Origin: Actinomycetota bacterium
Lineage (GTDB): Bacteria; Actinomycetota; Actinomycetes; S36-B12; GCA-2699445
DNA: 64,000 bases
Assembly (NCBI GenBank): GCA_029978705.1
Contig: JAPOIY010000007.1
Span: forward strand, 1 to 64,000
Reading direction: 5' to 3'
Positions 34,800-43,517 of this stretch are shown piece by piece; within the stretch, counting starts at the first letter, position 1, and every line of letters starts with the position of its first letter. Both the position numbers and the translations under genes were made by a program. The notes under the pieces were generated by a model that saw nothing but the letters and a program-made list of their open reading frames with translations, did no database searches and was not told the DNA's origin.

Positions 34800-36134
34800 T
34801 TACCTGTTGACGTAGGTGACCGTCATCGGGTTGCGGAGTGCGTTGGTGATCTTCTGCACATAGCGCGGCCCCGGCCCGGTGTAGTAGACGCCGGCAACCG
34901 GGGTGGTTCCCGGGCCACCCGGGTTGTAGAAGGGCTGGTAGCCCTTTCCGGAGGCGGGGATGATCACCTGGCGGACGCGTTTGGCGGCCTTGATCGAGCC
35001 GCCCAGCACGATGTCGAACTGGTTGTCATGATCATCGCCGTAGCAGTAGTCGTAGGAGTCCTGCTGGTGTCCGACATCCGCCAGGCCGAGGACGCGCAAC
35101 GGGTGCCCGTCGATCCGGTAGGTACGCCCGGAGGAGACAAGGCGAACGAGCTTCCCGCTGCGCGAGCGGGCCACGACCCGGAAGAAGTTCCGGTAGTCGG
35201 TGGGGTAGATCCCGCGGATGCCGTCCGGCGAGAAGCCGCCGGTGGTCAGCACGCGAATCCGGAACTTGGCGGCCTTTCCGTAGAGGTCGACACCGTCATT
35301 CTCGAGGTTGCCGCCGAACAGGACGGGAGCCCGCTCACCCGCCGTCGACATCTTCGAGATCTTGCCGCCGGTCAGTTTCGGGCCGGGCCACCCCGTCGGG
35401 TCACTGGACGGAAGGTCGTAGGGGGAGGTCGTCTTCGTAGCGCTCATCCCGACAGCGCTGACTTGCTTCGAGCGGGGACCGATGAGCGTCATCGGCGTCG
35501 CGTCGCTCACGACCTCGACCTTGGTCGCGTAGATGCCACCCTGATCGGACGGGAACGGCGTGCCGAAAGCGCCGACGAGAACCACCGTCGAACGCTCGTT
35601 GTACTCGAGGTTCGGAGCGATCGATACGCCTTCGGGGGTGACCACCGAGCCGTCGCTCAGCGTCACCCGGAAGTCGGTCGCGGTCACGGTGCTCGGCAGG
35701 ACCGGCCACGAGAACTCGACCGGCAGCCCGGACCCGTCGTTCACGGATACGCCGTAGCCGGAGAGGATCTGGTTGGGGCTCATCGCCGACGTGTAGGCGC
35801 GCTGCGGCGGGGTGGCGGTGGAGGCGCAGGTCATTCCCACATTCCACGCTCCGGACACCGCCTGGACCGCCGCCTGGGCAACCGCGAGGTCGGTGGAGTC
35901 GGCGTTGGTCACGCCGAGGATGTTCGTGAAGCCCAGCCCGGCGGCGAGCATCTTCGGTTCCTTGTCCCAGTAGTCGGCGTTGATCAGGACGTCCTGCATC
36001 AACGAGGTGTAGGCCGGGTTGGGGGCGGTCTGCTGGGCCTTCCCCGCCGAAGCCGGAACGGCGAGGAGGGCGGGGGCGAGGGACGCCAGGAGTGCTGCTG
36101 GCAGGAGGCGACGGGCGCGAACAGGCAGCGTCAT
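34800..36134 (-). CDS. Secreted protein of unknown function
   Basis: A 444-residue exported protein. ATG 36134 is chosen for GGAAGGGAG six bases upstream. Residues 1-31 are a signal peptide ending VPASAGKA. The mature part starts with a helical segment (SLMQDVLINADYWDKEPKMLAAGLGF), then becomes strand-rich with FSWPVLPSTVTATDFRVTLSDGSVVTPEGVSIAPNLEYNERSTVVLVGAF, and ends with a region holding SYDYCYGDDHDNQFDIVLGG and acidic loops that could bind calcium. I do not recognise the family. A TAGGCT -10 box lies about 80 bases upstream. It is monocistronic. Confidence 0.65.
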   Translation of the reverse strand: MTLPVRARRLLPAALLASLAPALLAVPASAGKAQQTAPNPAYTSLMQDVLINADYWDKEPKMLAAGLGFTNILGVTNADSTDLAVAQAAVQAVSGAWNVGMTCASTATPPQRAYTSAMSPNQILSGYGVSVNDGSGLPVEFSWPVLPSTVTATDFRVTLSDGSVVTPEGVSIAPNLEYNERSTVVLVGAFGTPFPSDQGGIYATKVEVVSDATPMTLIGPRSKQVSAVGMSATKTTSPYDLPSSDPTGWPGPKLTGGKISKMSTAGERAPVLFGGNLENDGVDLYGKAAKFRIRVLTTGGFSPDGIRGIYPTDYRNFFRVVARSRSGKLVRLVSSGRTYRIDGHPLRVLGLADVGHQQDSYDYCYGDDHDNQFDIVLGGSIKAAKRVRQVIIPASGKGYQPFYNPGGPGTTPVAGVYYTGPGPRYVQKITNALRNPMTVTYVNR

Positions 36135-36212
36135 CGCTGCTCCCTTCCGTTGGGGCACCGGCCCGGACGCAGGCCGCGAATGCGGGAGGACGAGGGCCGG
36201 GGTGCGTGGCCG

Positions 36213-36218
36213 AGCCTA
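36213..36218 (-). promoter_or_regulatory. -10 box for the secreted-protein gene
   Basis: TAGGCT on the minus strand in the 97-base gap after the MFS gene; implies a leader of about 70 bases. Confidence 0.4.
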
Positions 36219-36231
36219 CCCCGCGCTGCGG

Positions 36232-37560
36232 TCAGGCGTCCGCGCTGCGGGGCTGCAGCGTCTCGGGCATCCGGACGGCCGCGAGGAGGGCCACCGCCGC
36301 CACCACGACGCCGACGGCGAACGCCGGGCCGAACCCCAGGCGGTCGGCCAGGAACCCTGCGAGGAGGGGGCCGAGGATGGCGCCGAAGTCCGCGGTCATC
36401 TGGAACACCGCGATCACGATGCCCTTGCCGCCGGGCCCCGCGACATCCCCCGCGACCGCCGCCGGTGCCGATGCCATGAAGGCCGTGGCCAGACCGGAGA
36501 CCGCCATGGCCACCAGGAACATCCATGTCGCTCCCGCCACCACCAGGGCCGCCATGCCGATCAGCGTCAGGGTCGCGCCGAGCAGCAGGGCCGGACGGCG
36601 TCCCCGCTGATCAGCCAGGCGGCCGGCGGGAAGCAGCATGAGCGCCTGGGTCGCCGCAGCGACCAGGAACCCGATGCCGGACATCGTCGCGTCGGCGGAC
36701 AGCCCCTCCACCACGAACAGCGGGACCAGCGAGCTGCGCAGCCCGAACGTCACGAAGCCGTTGGTGAGGTTCGCGGCCAGCGCCGCCCGGTAGGCGCGGT
36801 TGTGCAGTACTTCTCCGAGCGTGGGGGCCGCGGTGTCCGGCTCGGACGGACTCCCGCCGACGTCGGCACCCGATGTCGCGACGATTGGATCCGCGCCGGG
36901 GAGGTCCTCGGCCATCTCGTCGAGCGGTGCGACCGCCGGCGGCTGTTCCGGCACCACGGGCTGCCCGGGTGGTTCCTGGGGCAGGTACCGCCAGGCGACG
37001 AACGCGGCGAGTCCCAACGTCACGGCATAGACGAAGAACGGCGCCCGGATCGACACCCCGACGACGGCACCGCCCACGGCGGGTCCCGCCACTCCGCCCA
37101 GCAGGAACCCCGCCTGGAACGCTCCGGCGGCCCGGCCGCGCTGCCGAGGCGCCACGACCTTCAGCAGCAACGCCATCGCCGACACCGTGAACATGCTGCT
37201 GCCGATACCGCCCACGCCCCGCAGCACGAGCAGCTGTCCGTAGGTCTGCGCCAAGCCGGCGAAGGCGCTGGACACGGCCACGATCAGCAGGCCGGTGGTG
37301 AGCACGCGCCGCTCCCCGACGCGGTCGACCAGCGAGCCGGCGGGTGCGCTGAACAGCAGCCGCATCAGGGCGAAGGCACTGACCACCGCACCGGCGAGGA
37401 ACGCCGACACCCCGAAGGTGCTGGCGTAGATGGGGATGGCGGGGGCCACGATCCCGAAGCCGAGGGCCACGCAGAACGCGATCGCGGCGATGACGCCCAC
37501 CTCGTGGGGAAGCCCCTCGAGCAACGGCGTGCGGCGCACCCGGTCGGTGAGGCGCCTCAC
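36232..37560 (-). CDS. Major facilitator superfamily exporter
   Basis: A 442-residue, twelve-helix transporter. PIYASTFGVSAFLAGAVVSAFALMRLLFSAPAGSLVDRVGERR contains the motif A-like loop after the second helix, repeated as LPAGRLADQRGRRPALL in the second half. An acidic cytosolic loop of about 50 residues (about 205-255) separates the halves. It resembles drug:H+ antiporter-1 type exporters. Substrate is unknown; coupling to the MurT/GatD genes, shown by a four-base GTGA overlap with gatD, hints at an envelope-related role but could be incidental. It is the last gene of the operon. Confidence 0.85.
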   Translation of the reverse strand: MRRLTDRVRRTPLLEGLPHEVGVIAAIAFCVALGFGIVAPAIPIYASTFGVSAFLAGAVVSAFALMRLLFSAPAGSLVDRVGERRVLTTGLLIVAVSSAFAGLAQTYGQLLVLRGVGGIGSSMFTVSAMALLLKVVAPRQRGRAAGAFQAGFLLGGVAGPAVGGAVVGVSIRAPFFVYAVTLGLAAFVAWRYLPQEPPGQPVVPEQPPAVAPLDEMAEDLPGADPIVATSGADVGGSPSEPDTAAPTLGEVLHNRAYRAALAANLTNGFVTFGLRSSLVPLFVVEGLSADATMSGIGFLVAAATQALMLLPAGRLADQRGRRPALLLGATLTLIGMAALVVAGATWMFLVAMAVSGLATAFMASAPAAVAGDVAGPGGKGIVIAVFQMTADFGAILGPLLAGFLADRLGFGPAFAVGVVVAAVALLAAVRMPETLQPRSADA

Positions 37561-38276
37561 CCGCCGAGCACCGTGCGGAACCGCTCGGCGCGCAGGTCGG
37601 CGACCGCCGCCTCGGTGACCGGTGTCAGGGGGGAGCCGGTGGCCCACTCCAGCAGCTGGTCGGCGATGTCGGGGTTGCGGACCAGGCAGGGCCCGTGCAG
37701 GTAGGTGCCCACGATGTGGCCGCTGACCGCGCCCTCCGTACCGTCGCCGTTGCCGACGCCTGCCACGACACGCCCCAGCGGCGCCACGCCGGGGCCCAGC
37801 GTCGTGCCGCCCGCGTGGTTCTCGTATCCCGTGAACCGGTCGGCGCCCAGGAGTCCGGGCCGGTCCGTCGGGTCCGCGACGAGTTCGCCCACCGCACGGG
37901 CGGGCAGCCGTGAGGTGCTGAGATCGATCAGTTCCAGACCGGGGGCGGGGGAACCGGTGGCGTCGGGGAAGAACGTGCCGAGCAACTGGTAGCCCGCGCA
38001 GATGGCCAGGATGGGAGCGCCCCGCTGGGCCGCCCGGGCCAGCGCCCCGTCCTTCTGGAGGGCTTCGCAGGCGGCGACCTGCGCGGTGTCCTCCCCACCC
38101 CCCAGCACGTACAGGTCCGCGCCGTCGGGCAGCGCGTCGCCGGGCTGCACGGCGATCACCTCCGTGGGCAGACCCCGCAGCGCGGCCCGGTGGCGGAGAG
38201 TGATGACGTTGCCGCCGTCCCCGTAGGTGCCCAGCAGGTCGGGGTAGATGGAGGCGATGACGACGGGGTCGCTCAC
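37557..38276 (-). CDS. gatD: Glutamine amidotransferase subunit GatD of lipid II amidation
   Basis: A 239-residue CobB/CobQ-type class I amidotransferase that releases ammonia from glutamine for amidation of D-glutamate in lipid II by its partner MurT. IYPDLLGTYGDGGNVITL is the GatD opening. Cys93 in AICAGYQLLG is the nucleophile and His193 in GTYLHGP its partner; there is no acidic third residue next to the His, as in other GatD proteins. GTG 38276 overlaps the murT stop by four bases, and its own stop overlaps the MFS start. Confidence 0.9.
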   Translation of the reverse strand: MSDPVVIASIYPDLLGTYGDGGNVITLRHRAALRGLPTEVIAVQPGDALPDGADLYVLGGGEDTAQVAACEALQKDGALARAAQRGAPILAICAGYQLLGTFFPDATGSPAPGLELIDLSTSRLPARAVGELVADPTDRPGLLGADRFTGYENHAGGTTLGPGVAPLGRVVAGVGNGDGTEGAVSGHIVGTYLHGPCLVRNPDIADQLLEWATGSPLTPVTEAAVADLRAERFRTVLGG

Positions 38277-39529
38277 AGTGCTTCTCCGGTCGTGCGCAGG
38301 TGGTGGAACGCGGTGTAGGTGGCACAGCAGTTGACCGCGGGCAGATCGCGCATCCCCGGCGGCAGCGGGGCGTCCGGAGCGTAGGGGTCCTCGATGACCA
38401 CGTGGTCCACGCCCGCCTGCGTGAGGCGGACGGCCAGGTCCCGGCGTCGGAAGCCGGTGGCCACCACCGTCCGGCCCGCGAGCTTCTCGAACGGCACATC
38501 CCACAGCCACGACGGGTCGCGCCCGTCGGCGTAGTCGGAGTTGATGGTGACGATCACGGGTTCCGGTGCCGGCGGCATCACATCCAGCAGCTCCGACCAG
38601 CCGGCGGGGTTCTTGGCCAGGAAGAGGCGGATGCGCAGGTCGCCCACCCGAAACGTGCCGTACCGGCCGGAGACCGAGTCGACCCGGGCCATCCGCTCCA
38701 GCCCGGCGCGGGGGTCCAGACCCAGGGCGTCCGTGGCCGCCAGCACCAGGGTGGCGTTGGCGCGGTTGAAACGGCCCGGCAGTTGGAGGGAGCTGAGGTC
38801 GTACCGGGAGCCGTCGGGACCCACCGCTTCTTCTCCCGCGAGCGTCCAGGCGGGGTCGGGGCGCCGCCGCCCGCACCCGGGACACCACCAGGTGCCGTCG
38901 CCGCGGCCCAACAGCGTTCCGCACGCCGCGCAGACGGCGGAGTCGCTGGTCCACGCCTGCCCGGCGGCCACCCAGACGACCTGGCCCGCCGCCGTGGCGG
39001 CGAACTCGACCATCGGGTCGTCAGCGTTGGCCACGACGGTGACGTCGGGGTGTTCCTGGAGCATGCGCCGCCAGGAACGGGCGGTCATCGCGACCTCGTT
39101 CATGCGGTCGAGCTGGTCGCGGCTGAGGTTGCCCAGCAGCAGGACCCGCGGCCGGGTCTGCCCGACGGTACGGGGCAGGTAGGCCTCGTCGACCTCCAGG
39201 ACCACCGTCGCGTCGGGGGCCGACTCGGACAACGTCATGACGATGCCGGTCGACATGTTCGCCCCGGTCGGCTGCGCCACGACGGGGCCCGCCTGGGACA
39301 GCGACTCCGCCAGCAGGCGGGTCGTGGACGTCTTGCCGTTCGTCGCGGACACGAGGGCGGCGACGCGGTCGCCGGCCAGTTCGTCGATGGCGCCGGGAGC
39401 CAGCCGCAGGATGACCTGGCCGCCGATCACCATGCCCTCACCGCGCCCGGCGGCCCGCGAGAGACGGGACGCCGCCCGGCCCGCCCCGATGGCGGCCCGA
39501 GTGCGCAGCGGAAGGTCGCGACGGCTCAC
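38273..39529 (-). CDS. murT: Lipid II isoglutaminyl synthase subunit MurT
   Basis: A 418-residue Mur-ligase-like enzyme that activates the D-Glu carboxylate of lipid II with ATP and uses ammonia from GatD, producing D-isoglutamine in peptidoglycan. ATP loop: SATNGKTSTT (61-70). Four cysteines at 200, 203, 216 and 219 form the inserted zinc ribbon that separates MurT from MurE-like ligases. The C-terminal DUF1727 region includes LAKNPAGWSELLD, the MurT-specific active-site stretch. GTG 39529 follows TACCCT by six bases without a ribosome site, so the murT-gatD-MFS operon is probably leaderless at its first gene. Confidence 0.92.
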   Translation of the reverse strand: MSRRDLPLRTRAAIGAGRAASRLSRAAGRGEGMVIGGQVILRLAPGAIDELAGDRVAALVSATNGKTSTTRLLAESLSQAGPVVAQPTGANMSTGIVMTLSESAPDATVVLEVDEAYLPRTVGQTRPRVLLLGNLSRDQLDRMNEVAMTARSWRRMLQEHPDVTVVANADDPMVEFAATAAGQVVWVAAGQAWTSDSAVCAACGTLLGRGDGTWWCPGCGRRRPDPAWTLAGEEAVGPDGSRYDLSSLQLPGRFNRANATLVLAATDALGLDPRAGLERMARVDSVSGRYGTFRVGDLRIRLFLAKNPAGWSELLDVMPPAPEPVIVTINSDYADGRDPSWLWDVPFEKLAGRTVVATGFRRRDLAVRLTQAGVDHVVIEDPYAPDAPLPPGMRDLPAVNCCATYTAFHHLRTTGEAL

Positions 39530-39535
39530 GGTGGC

Positions 39536-39541
39536 AGGGTA
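39536..39541 (-). promoter_or_regulatory. -10 box for leaderless murT operon
   Basis: TACCCT on the minus strand, six bases before GTG 39529. Confidence 0.55.
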
Positions 39542-39609
39542 CGCGGGTGCGGGTCCGGCCGTCGGTGGGCGACCTTGCCGAACCCCTCCCTTCGCCAGGC
39601 TCGGCTGAC

Positions 39610-39615
39610 TACGCT
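39610..39615 (+). promoter_or_regulatory. -10 box for the DUF2510/YbjQ gene
   Basis: TACGCT, seven bases before ATG 39623, with no ribosome site; a probable leaderless start. Confidence 0.5.
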
Positions 39616-39622
39616 GCGGGCT

Positions 39623-40318
39623 ATGAGCGATCAGTCACTGCCACCTGCCGCGTGGTACGCCGACCCCCAGGATCCCCAGTCCCTGCGCTATTGGGACGGA
39701 GGAGCCTGGACCGACCAGACCCGGCCCCTCGTGCCGGAGCCGGAGGTCGTCGCGGTCCAACCGGCCGTCCAGGAGACCGTGACCGTGGCCGAGGCGGGCC
39801 CGGTCTTTGCTGAGACGGTGGTCGACCAGCCGGTCGCGGTGCAGCCCGCCGCCCCCGCCGTGGTCGACCCGCTGTCGGGCTTCGCTGCGGAGGTCTCAGC
39901 GCTCTCCGAGCCGGCAGTGGCCCCCGTCCCCACCCCGGCAGTGGCCCCCGTCGCCACGCCGGCGGTGACCCCGGTCGTTCCGGCAGCGCCGGCGGGCGCC
40001 GGAGCCGATGTGGTCGTCGTGACCACCGAGACGCTCCCGGGACATCGCGTGGTGTCGGTCATCGGGCCCGTCATGGGAGTGGCGGTCCGCAGCCACGCCG
40101 AACTCTCCGAGGTCGCATCCTTCGGCGGCTTCGGGCCGTCCGACCACGCCGGACTGATGCAGCGCACGCGCGCCGACGCCCTGGACCGGCTGTCCGCCGC
40201 GGCGGCTGAGGCGGGTGCGACTGCCGTCATCGGCGTGCGGATCGACGCCGGTGACGTCGCCGGCACGTTCACGGAGGTCTCGGCCTACGGCACCGCGGTG
40301 GTGACCACCCCGGGGTGA
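39623..40318 (+). CDS. DUF2510 plus YbjQ-family protein
   Basis: A 231-residue protein. Residues 7-37 form a DUF2510 module (AAWYADPQDPQSLRYWDGGAWTDQT), a small Trp-rich domain common in actinobacterial membrane and envelope proteins. A Pro/Ala/Val-rich linker (38-130) holds an imperfect EPAVAPVPTPAVAPVATPAV repeat. The C-terminal 100 residues are a YbjQ/UPF0145 domain, opening TTETLPGHRVVSVIGPVMGVAV and ending AGATAVIGVRIDAGDVAGTFTEVSAYGTAV. YbjQ domains form pentameric rings; heavy-metal binding has been suggested but is unproven. It overlaps the ROK gene by four bases. Confidence 0.8.
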   Translation: MSDQSLPPAAWYADPQDPQSLRYWDGGAWTDQTRPLVPEPEVVAVQPAVQETVTVAEAGPVFAETVVDQPVAVQPAAPAVVDPLSGFAAEVSALSEPAVAPVPTPAVAPVATPAVTPVVPAAPAGAGADVVVVTTETLPGHRVVSVIGPVMGVAVRSHAELSEVASFGGFGPSDHAGLMQRTRADALDRLSAAAAEAGATAVIGVRIDAGDVAGTFTEVSAYGTAVVTTPG

Positions 40319-41292
40319 CCGCCCGTCTGGCTCTCGACGTCGGCGGAACCAAGATGGCCGCCGCGATCGTCGGTGACGACGACCGCATCCTCGAACGTGC
40401 GGTGGCTCCGACGCCCCCCGACGCCGGCGCCGAGGAACTGTTCGACACCGTCGTCCTGGTCGTCAACGCGGTCCTGCCCGCCGCGCCGGGTCCCCTCGCC
40501 GGACTGGGAGTGGGGTGTGGCGGCCCGATGCGCTGGCCCAGCGGCGACGTGTCGCCCCTCAACATCCCGGGTTGGCGCGGGTTCCCGCTGCGTGACCGCC
40601 TGGCCGAGGAATTCGCGCTGCCCACCCGTGTGCACAACGACGCCGTCTGCCTGACGGTCGGCGAGAGCCTCATCGGGGCGGGCCAGCCCGCGGCCAACTG
40701 CCTGGGCATGGTGGTCTCCACCGGGGTCGGCGCCGGACTGATCCTCGACGGCCGGCTGGTGTCGGGCGCGAGCGGCAACGCGGGCCACCTCGGCCACGTG
40801 GTGGTGCACCCCGACGGCCCCCCGTGCCGGTGCGGCGGCCAGGGGTGCCTGGAGGCCGTCGCCCGGGGTCCGGCACTGGTGGCCTGGGCCCGGGAACAGG
40901 GCTGGCGGCCCACGGGCTCCGGTGACGCCGGGGCCCTGGCGGCGGCGGCGCGCGCCGGGGACGAGGTGGCCGTGGCCGCCTTCCGGAGGTGCGGGAACGC
41001 CGTGGGCGTCGCCCTGGCCGGGGCGGTCGCCCTGCTCGACCTGCAGACGGTCGCGCTCGGCGGGGGCGTGTCCCGCGCGGCCGATCTGCTGCTGCCGGCG
41101 CTGTTCGATGCCTTCGACCGGCATGCCCGGGTGGACTTCGCGAGACGCTGTCGCATCGTGCTCGCCGCGCCCGATGCGGGGCTGGTCGGGGCGGCCGCCC
41201 TACTCGACGACCGGTGGTGGCCCGTCGCCGGACAGGTCGCCGCACCCCGTTCCGCGGAGTGGTCACCAGCCCCCGAATCGCGTCTCCCATAG
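40315..41292 (+). CDS. ROK family sugar kinase with intact zinc motif
   Basis: A 325-residue kinase of the ROK family (glucokinase/N-acetylmannosamine-kinase type). ALDVGGTKMAAAIVGDDD is the ATP phosphate loop and VHNDAVCLTVGE supplies the catalytic Asp. MVVSTGVGAGLILDGRLVSGASGNAGHLGHVVV contains the sugar-binding GHxxH-like segment, and CRCGGQGCLEAVA is the complete CxCGxxGCxE zinc motif. Sugar specificity cannot be read from sequence; glucose is most likely. It is coupled to the YbjQ gene by a four-base overlap. Contrast the zinc-less paralogue at 58066. Confidence 0.85.
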   Translation: MTARLALDVGGTKMAAAIVGDDDRILERAVAPTPPDAGAEELFDTVVLVVNAVLPAAPGPLAGLGVGCGGPMRWPSGDVSPLNIPGWRGFPLRDRLAEEFALPTRVHNDAVCLTVGESLIGAGQPAANCLGMVVSTGVGAGLILDGRLVSGASGNAGHLGHVVVHPDGPPCRCGGQGCLEAVARGPALVAWAREQGWRPTGSGDAGALAAAARAGDEVAVAAFRRCGNAVGVALAGAVALLDLQTVALGGGVSRAADLLLPALFDAFDRHARVDFARRCRIVLAAPDAGLVGAAALLDDRWWPVAGQVAAPRSAEWSPAPESRLP

Positions 41293-41337
41293 CACGGAAT
41301 CGACGTCCGATAACCGGCCGGGGGCTTTCTCGTGCTT

Positions 41338-41366
41338 TTGTGATGCCTCCGGCGCGCTCGTAATCT
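41338..41366 (+). promoter_or_regulatory. Sigma70-type promoter of the rex-hem operon
   Basis: -35 TTGTGA (41338-41343), 17-base spacer, -10 TAATCT (41361-41366). TTGTGA is also one half of a Rex operator, but no matching second half is present. Confidence 0.6.
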
Positions 41367-41433
41367 GAGCGCGCCGCCGACTCCGTGCGGCACCGGACCG
41401 CAACCTGTCGGTCCGCGGGTATGGGGAGGGTTG

Positions 41434-42201
41434 TTGACGCCTCAGTCGCCGTCGTCCGGGCCCGTCGCCACCCGCGACATCCCGGCCGCCACTGTCGCGC
41501 GGCTCCCCATCTACCACCGCGTCCTGGGTCAGCTCCTCGACACCGAGGTGGCGACCGTCAGCTCCAAGGAACTTGCCGACCTGACCGGGGTCAACAGTGC
41601 CAAGGTCCGCAAGGACCTCTCGCACCTGGGTTCATACGGCGTGCGCGGCGTCGGGTACGACGTGGCTTACCTGAACTATCAGATCTCCCGCGATCTGGGC
41701 CTGACCAACGACGCGGCCGTGTTCATCGTGGGCGCCGGCAACCTCGGCCGGGCGCTGGCGTCCTACGCCGGCTTCGCCAGCCGCGGGTTCCAGGTCGTCG
41801 GTCTGCTCGACGTCGACTCCGAGCAGGTCGGACGGCAGGTGGGTCCGGCCCGGATCTCGTCGGTCGCCGAGTTGGAGGAACTGGCGGCGGTCACCCAACC
41901 CGACATCGGGGTCGTGGCCACGCCGGCGGAGGGGGCCCAGGAGGTGTGCGACCGGCTGGTCGCCGCCGGGATCACGAGCATCCTCAACTTCGCCCCCACC
42001 GTCCTGACCGTGCCCGCCCACGTGGAGGTCCGCAAGGTCGACCTCGGTCTGGAACTGCAGATCCTGGCCTTCCACGCCCAGCAGCGACGACGCGGCGACG
42101 CGTCCACCAACGGCGCCGGGGTGCCGCGGGCCATCGACGTCACCGGCCTGGACCTGCGGGACTCCGCCACCGGCGACTCCCGTCCGGGGGTGCCCGCATG
42201 A
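41434..42201 (+). CDS. rex: Redox-sensing transcriptional repressor Rex
   Basis: A 255-residue repressor that leaves DNA when NADH/NAD+ rises, linking respiratory genes to redox state. The N-terminal winged helix is VARLPIYHRVLGQLLDTEV with SSKELADLTGVNSAKVRKDLSHLGSYG. The Rossmann loop FIVGAGNLGRALASY binds NAD(H), and the tail helix used for domain swapping follows LDLGLELQILAFHAQQRR-like sequence. TTG 41434 is preferred to TTG 41431, because GGGGAGG ends at 41429. As in Streptomyces it leads the hem genes, overlapping hemA by four bases. Confidence 0.92.
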   Translation: MTPQSPSSGPVATRDIPAATVARLPIYHRVLGQLLDTEVATVSSKELADLTGVNSAKVRKDLSHLGSYGVRGVGYDVAYLNYQISRDLGLTNDAAVFIVGAGNLGRALASYAGFASRGFQVVGLLDVDSEQVGRQVGPARISSVAELEELAAVTQPDIGVVATPAEGAQEVCDRLVAAGITSILNFAPTVLTVPAHVEVRKVDLGLELQILAFHAQQRRRGDASTNGAGVPRAIDVTGLDLRDSATGDSRPGVPA

Positions 42202-43517
42202 CGCTTCTGGTGGTGGGGGCCAACCACACGTCGGCGCCCATGGACCTGCTCGAGGCCCTCGCGGCGGCCGACAGCGCCGCGCTGGCGACCGGTGCGCTCA
42301 CCAGTCCCCACGTGGCGGAGGCCGTGGTGGTGTCCACCTGCAACCGCGTCGAGATCTATGCCGAGGTGGACCGGTTCCACGCCGCGGTCGACGACCTGAC
42401 CGCGGTACTGGCCAAGGCAACGGGACAGTCCGTCGTGGACGTGACCCCGCAGTGTTACGTGCACTACGACGAGCGAGCCGCGCAACATCTGTTCGAGGTC
42501 GGTGCCGGACTCAACTCCATGGTCGTGGGTGAGCAGCAGATCCTGGGACAGATCCGCTCCGCCCTCGCGGATGCCCAGGAGGCGGGCACGGCGGGGCGGG
42601 AACTGAACGAGGTCACGCAGGCCGCGCTGCGCGTCGGCAAGCGGGTGCGCACCGAGACGGGGCTGGACCGTGCCGGCGCCAACGTCGTGACGGTGGCCTA
42701 CGCCGATGCGTTCGAGCAGTTGTCCGCCCGCGGCGGGCCGCAGGCGGAGCAGGCGCGCCTCCTGGTCGTCGGGGCGGGGGCGCTCTCGAGTCTCGCCGTG
42801 GCGCACGCGGCCCGCCTGGGAGTCGGGGAGGTCACGGTCGCCAGCCGCACCGTCGCCACGGCCCAGCGGCTCGCGGCCTCCTACGACGCCCGGGGAGCGG
42901 CCCTGGATGACCTCCCCGCGCTGCTGGCGGACGCCGACGTCGCGGTCTTCTGCACGGGCGCCGTCGGCACGATCGTGGACCGGACGGCTGTGGCAGGTGT
43001 CGTCGCGGCGCGCCCCGACCGGACCCTCGTCCTCGTCGACCTCGCCCTGCCCCACGACACCGACCCCGCGACCGCCGCGCTCCCGGGTGTCGTGCGCATC
43101 GACCTGGCCGCCCTGGCCGAGCGCCCGGAGGCCCACGCCGACCACAGCGATTCCCAGGCCGCAGCCCAGATCGTCAGCGACGAGCTGCGCGACTATTTCG
43201 CCGTGCGCGCCGCCCGCGCGGTCGAACCCGTGCTCGTCAGCCTGCGCAGCCGCGGCACGGCTGTGGTGGACGCCGAACTCGTACGGCTGCGGGAACGTCT
43301 CCCGGGTCTGACCGAGGACGAGTGGGCCACCATCGAGCAGTCCCTGCGCCGGACGGTGAACACGCTCATGCACACCCCCACCGTCCGGATCAAGGAGTTG
43401 GCGGCCGACCCGGACGGCCAGCGGTACGCGGATGCGCTGAACTCGCTGTTCGACCTGTCGGTGGACCTCGTCGACTCCATGCTGTTGCCCCGCGAGAAGC
43501 TGGGGGAGACGCCATGA
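42198..43517 (+). CDS. hemA: Glutamyl-tRNA reductase HemA
   Basis: A 439-residue enzyme that reduces glutamyl-tRNA(Glu) to glutamate-1-semialdehyde with NADPH, the first committed step of C5-pathway tetrapyrrole synthesis. Cys48 in VVSTCNRVEIYAE is the thioester nucleophile. AGLNSMVVGEQQILGQIRSA and TGLDRAGANVVTVAY belong to the catalytic domain, and LLVVGAGALSSLAVAHAA is the NADPH loop. The spinal helix and dimerisation domain occupy the last 120 residues. It overlaps rex and hemC by four bases. The partner hemL is 8 kb downstream. Confidence 0.95.
   Translation: MTLLVVGANHTSAPMDLLEALAAADSAALATGALTSPHVAEAVVVSTCNRVEIYAEVDRFHAAVDDLTAVLAKATGQSVVDVTPQCYVHYDERAAQHLFEVGAGLNSMVVGEQQILGQIRSALADAQEAGTAGRELNEVTQAALRVGKRVRTETGLDRAGANVVTVAYADAFEQLSARGGPQAEQARLLVVGAGALSSLAVAHAARLGVGEVTVASRTVATAQRLAASYDARGAALDDLPALLADADVAVFCTGAVGTIVDRTAVAGVVAARPDRTLVLVDLALPHDTDPATAALPGVVRIDLAALAERPEAHADHSDSQAAAQIVSDELRDYFAVRAARAVEPVLVSLRSRGTAVVDAELVRLRERLPGLTEDEWATIEQSLRRTVNTLMHTPTVRIKELAADPDGQRYADALNSLFDLSVDLVDSMLLPREKLGETP

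Noticed and set aside
41338-41355. Rex operator upstream of rex
   Set aside because: Only one half (TTGTGA) of the TTGTGA-N6-TCACAA-type site is present; the other half is not recognisable, so I call it a -35 element and do not claim autoregulation.
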